Origin: Myxococcales bacterium
GTDB taxonomy: Bacteria > Myxococcota_C > UBA6777
DNA: 7,991 nt
Reading direction: 5' to 3'
NCBI GenBank assembly: GCA_027005175.1
Contig: JALTMC010000077.1
Location: 1-7,991, forward strand
Positions 5,201-7,991 of this stretch are shown piece by piece. The notes under the pieces are model-generated. The model was not told the origin of the DNA and did not search any database. It saw only the letters and a list, made by a program, of their open reading frames with translations. Both the position numbers and the translations under genes were made by a program. How positions within the stretch are numbered: position 1 is the first letter of the stretch; each line of letters opens with the position of its first letter.

Positions 5201-7791
5201 GCATAATGAATATATCGCTTGCCATGTTGGACCGACTTTGGCAATGTCACGGTCACGGTCGTTACAGAACTCAAGACCCCTGTTTTTACGCCCGATATCG
5301 TTGTGCTCCCCAGCAGCACGAGGCCCGTCGTACGAGTGGAGTCGCCGTAGTAGAAAGCAACAGTGAAGGGACCAGCATCTGCCTTGCCTTTGTTACGGAC
5401 TTGAAATGTGACAGTTACGGAATCACCCGCACCCGTAAGATTGGTCTTGCTAAGCTTCCATGGCCCCATCTCTAGATCCGGGACACTCCCCACCAGTTGG
5501 ACAGGCACAGCTTTGGTGTTATCGGATTCAACCCCCTCTCGCATAGAATCGGGTTCATCTGCAAAGATTCCCAGGTATGCGATGCCTTGGGCAGCAGCAG
5601 AGGGGATCGTGACAGTCACTTGACCACTGAGCTTCTTTGGATACAGCTCCCCAACATTCAAGGGAGAGACGGTCACGGCTGAGAGTGGTGTATCACCCTT
5701 TGTGATCACTCCATCCGTCGAGAAGAAGAAGCGTGCGGTCGTGCTAGCAGCAGCACGCGAAGCCCCCTTGTTGACAACCCGAAAGCTCACACGCACTTGT
5801 CCCCCAGGAATCTGCTGAGTTGGAACAATCGACAGCGTGTCGATCTGCAAATTGGGTAGGCCTGTGATCGTAATATTTCGTTTGCCTCTGTTGTTTGTCT
5901 CGTTCAACTCAGCAACTTTTTTCTCTGTATCGATCCAGTAATGAATCGTTCTCTTTCCCTGCAAAACATTGTTGGGTATGACCACAGTCACTTTTCCTGA
6001 GAGAGTCTGCCCTGCCCGCAACGCAGACAATAAAACAGTGGTCAACGGTGTGATGCCGCTGAATGCGCTGGTGTCACTGTAGTAAAAAGCAACAACACAT
6101 TTGCCTGCGTCAGCATTACCGAGATTCCGCACGGTGTAGCTGATAGCGATCTTGCTTCCTGCACCATTCGTCGTGGCGGGGGCACTCCAGGCCGACATCT
6201 CCAGATCGGCGATCGCCCGAGAAACCGTGATATCGGCTCTTCGTCCATTGTCATTGTTGCTTTGCTCCGGCAACCGGTTTGTGATATCAGCCCAAGCAAA
6301 GATATACCGGGTCCCAGCCACCGCATTTTTGGGTAACTTGACGCGAAAGGTGCCAGAGTAAGAGCTAGCAGCATTCATTCTGGGAATCGTCACCTCACCG
6401 AGATTGGTATCTCGACTTGTACTGAAGCTCGTATCCGTCGAGTAATAGAACCGCAGTTGCGTGGTGTTATAAGCCCGGGTTGTTCCTGTTTTGCTGGTAT
6501 TAAATACTGTATACTTGAGATCGATCTCGCCTCCAGGCATCTGGGAGACAGGGATGGCTGTCAAGGCAGAAACTTGTAAGTTGGGATAACCTGTCACACG
6601 GATCGACCGATAACCACGGTTGTTGCTCTCATTGACCTCGCTCACGTTTTGAGCAGAATCGACAAAGTAATGTAGATACCGCGTGTAGATGGTCACTTCT
6701 TTTGGCATCAACAAGGTGACAGCGAGACGTCCCGTGTCTTTGCCTGGATCAATTCGGTTGATGGTCTTGCGGGCCAAAAGATACAACCCTGTTCGACGGG
6801 TCGATTGACCGTAATAAAAAGACACCTCAAACGGACCCGCGTTGGCACCACCACTGTTTTTCACCGTAAACGTCACAACACGAGAGCTGTTGTACCCAGC
6901 AACAGAACTGGACGCCGAAAACAACGACATCGAGAGTTCAGGCTTCAGGGCAACCACAGCAAAGCTTGCCACTTTGGTGTTATTTTTTTCCAAAATCTCA
7001 TTGACGATTCGATTGCTATAATCAGCATGCATAATGATATAGCCAAGCCCAAGCCTTGCAGAAGATGGGACCGTTACGTTGACAACGCCATTTCCCGATG
7101 TGGGATAGTATGTCTGTGCGTTCAATGAGTTTAATCGAAAATAAGTCAGGTATGTGTCTTTGCCCAGAGTGTTGTTATTAGAATAGTAAAACCGGGTATC
7201 AAAGTATGTAGTAACACGGGAGTAGCCGGCATTATAAATGCGGTAGGCCACAGAAACGACCCCTCCAGGCACTTGTGAAGCAGGCTGCACACGCAGTACT
7301 TCGGCTCGAATGTCGGGAAGCCCGGTAATTGTAATGCGTCGGGCGGGAAAAGCCGAGACTCCAGAGTAATTGTTCGTATCACTGCGTTCGGGAATTTTCT
7401 TTGCAGGATCGATGTAGAAGTGGATATAGCGCACTCCCCAAGCGACTGTAGTTGGCAACGTAACAATGATCGTTTGCTTACCCGTTGATGTACCTTGTGG
7501 CAGAGCAGGCAGTTGGGCTGTCCCCATCTTTGTCAAAGTGCGGAAAGAGGAACTATCTCCATAATAAAAAGAGACCTCAAAAGTTCCTGCACTCCCATTT
7601 CCACGATTCAAGACATCGAACTGGATCGTCATCGAGGTGCCAGCGCCACGGGCAGTATTCAGGGAGGTGCTCCAAGTCTTCATGACAAGATCAGCTTGTG
7701 CAGCAGCTTGTTGCGGTGCCAGACAAAGCCACAACCCACACATAAACCACAGCCACAATCCTCCATCAATCCATCTTCGGCTTGCATACAT
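2263..7791 (-). CDS. Giant exported multidomain surface protein: CARDB repeats, MopE-like motifs, Cys repeats and MYXO-CTERM-like tag
   Basis: An 1842-residue protein. Residues 1-33 are a signal peptide (basic start, hydrophobic LWLWFMCGLWLCLA, probable cleavage after Ala-Gln-Ala33). Residues 34-1373 form eleven ~120-residue immunoglobulin-like domains of the CARDB/APHP type, each with a VxNxG-like strand and most ending in an NExNN-like motif. Residues 1375-1592 carry an Asp-rich DRDKD loop and three CDGxDNxC motifs like those of MopE-type proteins. Residues 1624-1751 are six C-x4-C-x5-C-x4-C-like repeats. Residues 1752-1810 are a Ser/Glu/Pro/Gly linker. Residues 1811-1842 are a membrane-anchoring sorting tag. 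No catalytic motif is visible, so a structural, adhesive or metal-binding envelope role is inferred. The ATG start has a GGAG six bases upstream. The gene lies 92 bases after the stop of an EEP-family gene on the same strand and ends tail-to-tail with the Nudix gene. The reading frame is intact throughout. Confidence 0.93.
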   Translation of the reverse strand: MYASRRWIDGGLWLWFMCGLWLCLAPQQAAAQADLVMKTWSTSLNTARGAGTSMTIQFDVLNRGNGSAGTFEVSFYYGDSSSFRTLTKMGTAQLPALPQGTSTGKQTIIVTLPTTVAWGVRYIHFYIDPAKKIPERSDTNNYSGVSAFPARRITITGLPDIRAEVLRVQPASQVPGGVVSVAYRIYNAGYSRVTTYFDTRFYYSNNNTLGKDTYLTYFRLNSLNAQTYYPTSGNGVVNVTVPSSARLGLGYIIMHADYSNRIVNEILEKNNTKVASFAVVALKPELSMSLFSASSSVAGYNSSRVVTFTVKNSGGANAGPFEVSFYYGQSTRRTGLYLLARKTINRIDPGKDTGRLAVTLLMPKEVTIYTRYLHYFVDSAQNVSEVNESNNRGYRSIRVTGYPNLQVSALTAIPVSQMPGGEIDLKYTVFNTSKTGTTRAYNTTQLRFYYSTDTSFSTSRDTNLGEVTIPRMNAASSYSGTFRVKLPKNAVAGTRYIFAWADITNRLPEQSNNDNGRRADITVSRAIADLEMSAWSAPATTNGAGSKIAISYTVRNLGNADAGKCVVAFYYSDTSAFSGITPLTTVLLSALRAGQTLSGKVTVVIPNNVLQGKRTIHYWIDTEKKVAELNETNNRGKRNITITGLPNLQIDTLSIVPTQQIPGGQVRVSFRVVNKGASRAAASTTARFFFSTDGVITKGDTPLSAVTVSPLNVGELYPKKLSGQVTVTIPSAAAQGIAYLGIFADEPDSMREGVESDNTKAVPVQLVGSVPDLEMGPWKLSKTNLTGAGDSVTVTFQVRNKGKADAGPFTVAFYYGDSTRTTGLVLLGSTTISGVKTGVLSSVTTVTVTLPKSVQHGKRYIHYAIDPTEQVGEVTELNNRGFTEMTLAGKPNLKVSVLSIAPSQQVASGKVAITYRVVNDGKTRLATPTTIKFYDSKDGTIESTDNLLASLPLHTLDVGGKYPAAGDGVVVVTIPSGLRAGSSRFLGAFVDPELRVSESIETDNTKGAILSIVSHIADLQMSSFSIKPTTVGGANSSVDVAFRIKNTGNLDAVSFDVSIYYGDTKDPKNIVKLGSVAVRRVDAKTTDSKRTLTVKLPASALHGDRYLHFWIDSKEAIRELDEQNNRGTAPLKITALPNLQVSKFTVNTNVQDQGRDIVVSYRLYNAGLVRAENFKVSVSLKKGSFTKTLHSFSLNFLDALVFSPTSLDGTIKIRIPTGIPAGGHDLILAVDAENVIKELLETDNQKKIGLLLRANKPDLLAKQVSVLPTSQQVGRSVTLSYTIENLLDVAIPSVRVGLYFSKDARFDSSDPQVHTFVLNSIKGKQTRQNKVTFSLPSSLPGGKGRLFLVLDDNKKIAEFDETNNETSTAFEVFVDRDKDNVFSDKDCNDNDKSVYPGAPELCDGKDNNCNNKIDDDPRCVCKSSDPPRPCYSGGQECSKQTDGSYLCKGLCKQGKQSCSKGQWGRCVGEVKPASEVCDGKDNDCNGKTDDTLVRQCFSASTGCTKSSDGFYRCNTPCRAGLQSCTGGQWASCSGEIKPVKELCDGVDNDCDGQIDNQPISSKPLERACQNSCGSGVEICQKAQWTSCSAPSCEPGPEPKSEITPDSGPSEGGATENPVNPDADCYKLGCSSGQICQKGQCINDPCVGKSCAADEFCRGGTCVKACDCLSCPKGKMCVDGKCEIDPCSNTTCSGGEVCNPQNAQCRPDPCSGVSCDVGQVCEEGKCVDDLCSYIKCPQSQTCRRGQCVGTRCPTPEPNGESSKESSGSDGASPEDVTSEASSETKSKEPNGPDKAITGSPEGNTDLAAPPTGCSCHLPSSPGPLSWLLLLFVVSIFRRLRRSS
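2266..2361 (-). other. MYXO-CTERM-like C-terminal sorting tag
   Basis: Residues 1811-1842. Gly-Cys-Ser-Cys is followed by HLPSSPGPLSW, a hydrophobic helix (LLLLFVVSIF) and RRLRRSS at the very end. This matches the layout of MYXO-CTERM tags: an essential Cys motif, a Pro-Gly turn, a transmembrane helix and an Arg cluster. In the Myxococcota such tags are thought to be processed by a myxosortase, anchoring the protein at the surface. The insertion of HLPSSP between the Cys pair and the PG turn should be compared with the family model. Confidence 0.75.
2362..2538 (-). other. Low-complexity Ser/Glu/Pro/Gly linker before the sorting tag
   Basis: Residues 1752-1810 are rich in Ser, Glu, Gly, Pro and Lys (for example NGESSKESSGSDGASPEDV) and free of Cys. 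This is the usual flexible, probably disordered spacer that lifts folded domains off the membrane before a C-terminal anchor. Confidence 0.7.
2539..2922 (-). repeat. Six tandem four-cysteine repeats
   Basis: Residues 1624-1751. Most units follow C-x4-C-x5-C-x4-C with about four residues between units, for example DPCVGKSCAADEFCRGGTC and DPCSGVSCDVGQVCEEGKC. Unit 3 differs (ACDCLSCPKGKMC, one extra Cys) and unit 4 has a longer last loop (CNPQNAQC). A final Cys1751 follows unit 6. The spacing resembles compact EGF/TIL-like disulfide modules, but I cannot assign a family. Disulfide bonding is inferred from export and the even cysteine spacing. Confidence 0.75.
3016..3669 (-). other. MopE-like Asp/Cys metal-binding block
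   Basis: Residues 1375-1592. The block opens with DRDKDN, a DxDxDN loop of the calcium-binding type, then CNDNDKSVYPGAPELCDG, the hallmark of the MopE-associated putative metal-binding motif. CDGxDNxC cores occur at residues 1402-1409, 1477-1484 and 1543-1550. Each core is followed by a short acidic tail and a CxxGxxxCxxxxW module (GKQSCSKGQWGRC, GLQSCTGGQWASC, GVEICQKAQWTSC), so the core-plus-module unit repeats about every 66-75 residues. Such arrays are common in secreted myxobacterial proteins. The metal bound here, if any, is not readable from sequence. Confidence 0.8.
3673..7692 (-). repeat. Array of eleven CARDB/APHP-like domains arranged as five A/B pairs plus one
   Basis: Two domain types alternate. 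Type A units begin near residues 34, 284, 528, 771 and 1017, with FYYG/FYYS, RYIHYxID and NNRG signatures. Type B units begin near residues 159, 403, 646, 891 and 1137 with PNLQVS; most carry a PGG-like loop near the start and a DNTK-like ending (NNTK, DNTK, DNTK and DNQK in units 1, 3, 4 and 5). A final single unit begins at residue 1257 and ends DETNNET. The A+B period is 240-250 residues throughout. CARDB/APHP domains are immunoglobulin-like folds known from bacterial and archaeal surface proteins. The units are clearly diverged from each other. Confidence 0.85.
7693..7791 (-). other. Signal peptide of the giant surface protein
   Basis: Residues 1-33. Arg5-Arg6 give the positive n-region, GLWLWFMCGLWLCLAP the hydrophobic core, and AAAQA the c-region with an AxA site before Asp34. 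The sequence lacks a lipobox at the cleavage point, so signal peptidase I processing through the Sec route is inferred. Cys18 and Cys23 lie inside the hydrophobic core, not at the cleavage point. Confidence 0.85.
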
Positions 7792-7797
7792 GACTCA

Positions 7798-7801
7798 CTC
7801 C
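7798..7801 (-). promoter_or_regulatory. Ribosome binding site of the giant protein gene
   Basis: On the minus strand GGAG lies 6 bases before the ATG at 7789-7791, within GGTGGAGTGAGTC. The strength and spacing fix this start, in agreement with the signal peptide that follows directly. Confidence 0.75.
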
Positions 7802-7843
7802 ACCACATTCAGGCACATCTTAAAAGACAACGACCTTGCTTCT

Positions 7844-7871
7844 ATTTCATGTCCATACATCGTAATGTCCA
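7844..7871 (-). promoter_or_regulatory. Possible sigma70-type promoter for the giant protein gene
   Basis: On the minus strand TGGACA (7866-7871, one mismatch to the -35 consensus) is followed after 16 bases by TGAAAT (7844-7849, four of six to the -10 consensus). The second copy of the 16-bp tandem repeat fills the spacer. The -10 match is weak, so this is tentative. Confidence 0.25.
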
Positions 7872-7880
7872 TACATCGTA
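7849..7880. repeat. Perfect 16-bp tandem duplication containing a dyad, upstream of the giant protein gene
   Basis: ATGTCCATACATCGTA occurs at 7849-7864 and again, identically and without a gap, at 7865-7880. Each copy contains an inverted repeat, ATGT-N4-ACAT, as in a binding site for a dimeric regulator. The pair lies 58-89 bases before the start codon of the giant surface protein and just after the stop of the EEP gene. A regulatory role is inferred. Replication slippage is the simpler explanation for how the copy arose. Confidence 0.7.
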
Positions 7881-7883
7881 TAT

Positions 7884-7991
7884 TCAGGGACGCACAGCAC
7901 TCCAATCCAATGCTACCACGATAGGCTCATGATCGGACAGTGGTGTTCCTTTCTTATCGACAAATCCCTTTGGAATACTCCAGGACTTGGC
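7884..7991 (-). CDS. C-terminal end of an endonuclease/exonuclease/phosphatase (EEP) family protein (partial)
   Basis: The last 35 codons and TGA stop of a minus-strand gene whose start lies beyond the window. The visible end includes KGFVDKKGTPLSDHEPIVVA and closes with LDWSAVRP. The Ser-Asp-His motif followed by a hydrophobic beta-strand is the C-terminal signature of the EEP fold (DNase I, exonuclease III, neutral sphingomyelinase and inositol phosphatase relatives), where the His is the catalytic base and the Asp orients it. Substrate class cannot be decided from this piece: DNA, RNA, phospholipid and phosphoinositide enzymes share it. The gene lies 92 bases upstream of the giant surface protein on the same strand, so the two could share a transcript. 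The short length seen is the main limit on the call. Confidence 0.65.
   Translation of the reverse strand, partial: AKSWSIPKGFVDKKGTPLSDHEPIVVALDWSAVRP

Noticed and set aside
4747-5475. Plus-strand open frame of 242 codons opposite the giant gene
   Set aside because: The opposite strand encodes regular CARDB repeats here; this frame shows no domain, no ribosome binding site and a random-looking composition.
7849-7880. The 16-bp repeats as a mini CRISPR array
   Set aside because: The two copies are directly adjacent with no spacer, are too short, and no cas gene is present.

Overview
The window looks like a chromosomal segment from a member of the Myxococcota (former Deltaproteobacteria). 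The strongest reason is the 1842-residue surface protein. It carries MopE-type CDGxDNDC motifs and ends in a tag resembling MYXO-CTERM (Gly-Cys-Ser-Cys, a Pro-Gly turn, a hydrophobic helix, then Arg-rich residues). Base composition appears moderate by eye, not the very high GC of Myxococcus or Sorangium, so I do not name a genus.

Layout. Positions 1-57 (minus) hold the first 19 codons of a gene that runs off the window. It starts in an ATGA overlap with the stop of a minus-strand gene at 54-1625, which encodes a Gly/Ala-rich protein with four copies of a ~53-residue repeat. A divergent intergenic region (about 1626-1774) separates that gene from a plus-strand MutT-type Nudix hydrolase (1775-2200). 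A 62-base convergent gap follows. Positions 2263-7791 (minus) hold one giant exported protein: signal peptide, eleven CARDB/APHP-like domains (five alternating A/B pairs plus one), a MopE-like Asp/Cys block, six four-cysteine repeats, a low-complexity linker and the C-terminal sorting tag. Positions 7792-7883 form its leader, with a good ribosome binding site and a perfect 16-bp tandem duplication carrying dyad symmetry. Positions 7884-7991 (minus) are the last 35 codons of an endonuclease/exonuclease/phosphatase (EEP) family protein.

How they may work together. The Gly/Ala repeat protein and its truncated downstream partner look translationally coupled. The giant protein looks like a cell-envelope structural or adhesive protein with no visible catalytic domain. 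The Nudix gene is a housekeeping nucleotide-pool gene between them with no evident functional link. I see no RNA genes, CRISPR arrays, transposons or attachment sites. The possibly undescribed items are the Gly/Ala repeat protein with its cut-off partner, the domain architecture of the giant protein, and the duplicated dyad element in front of it.
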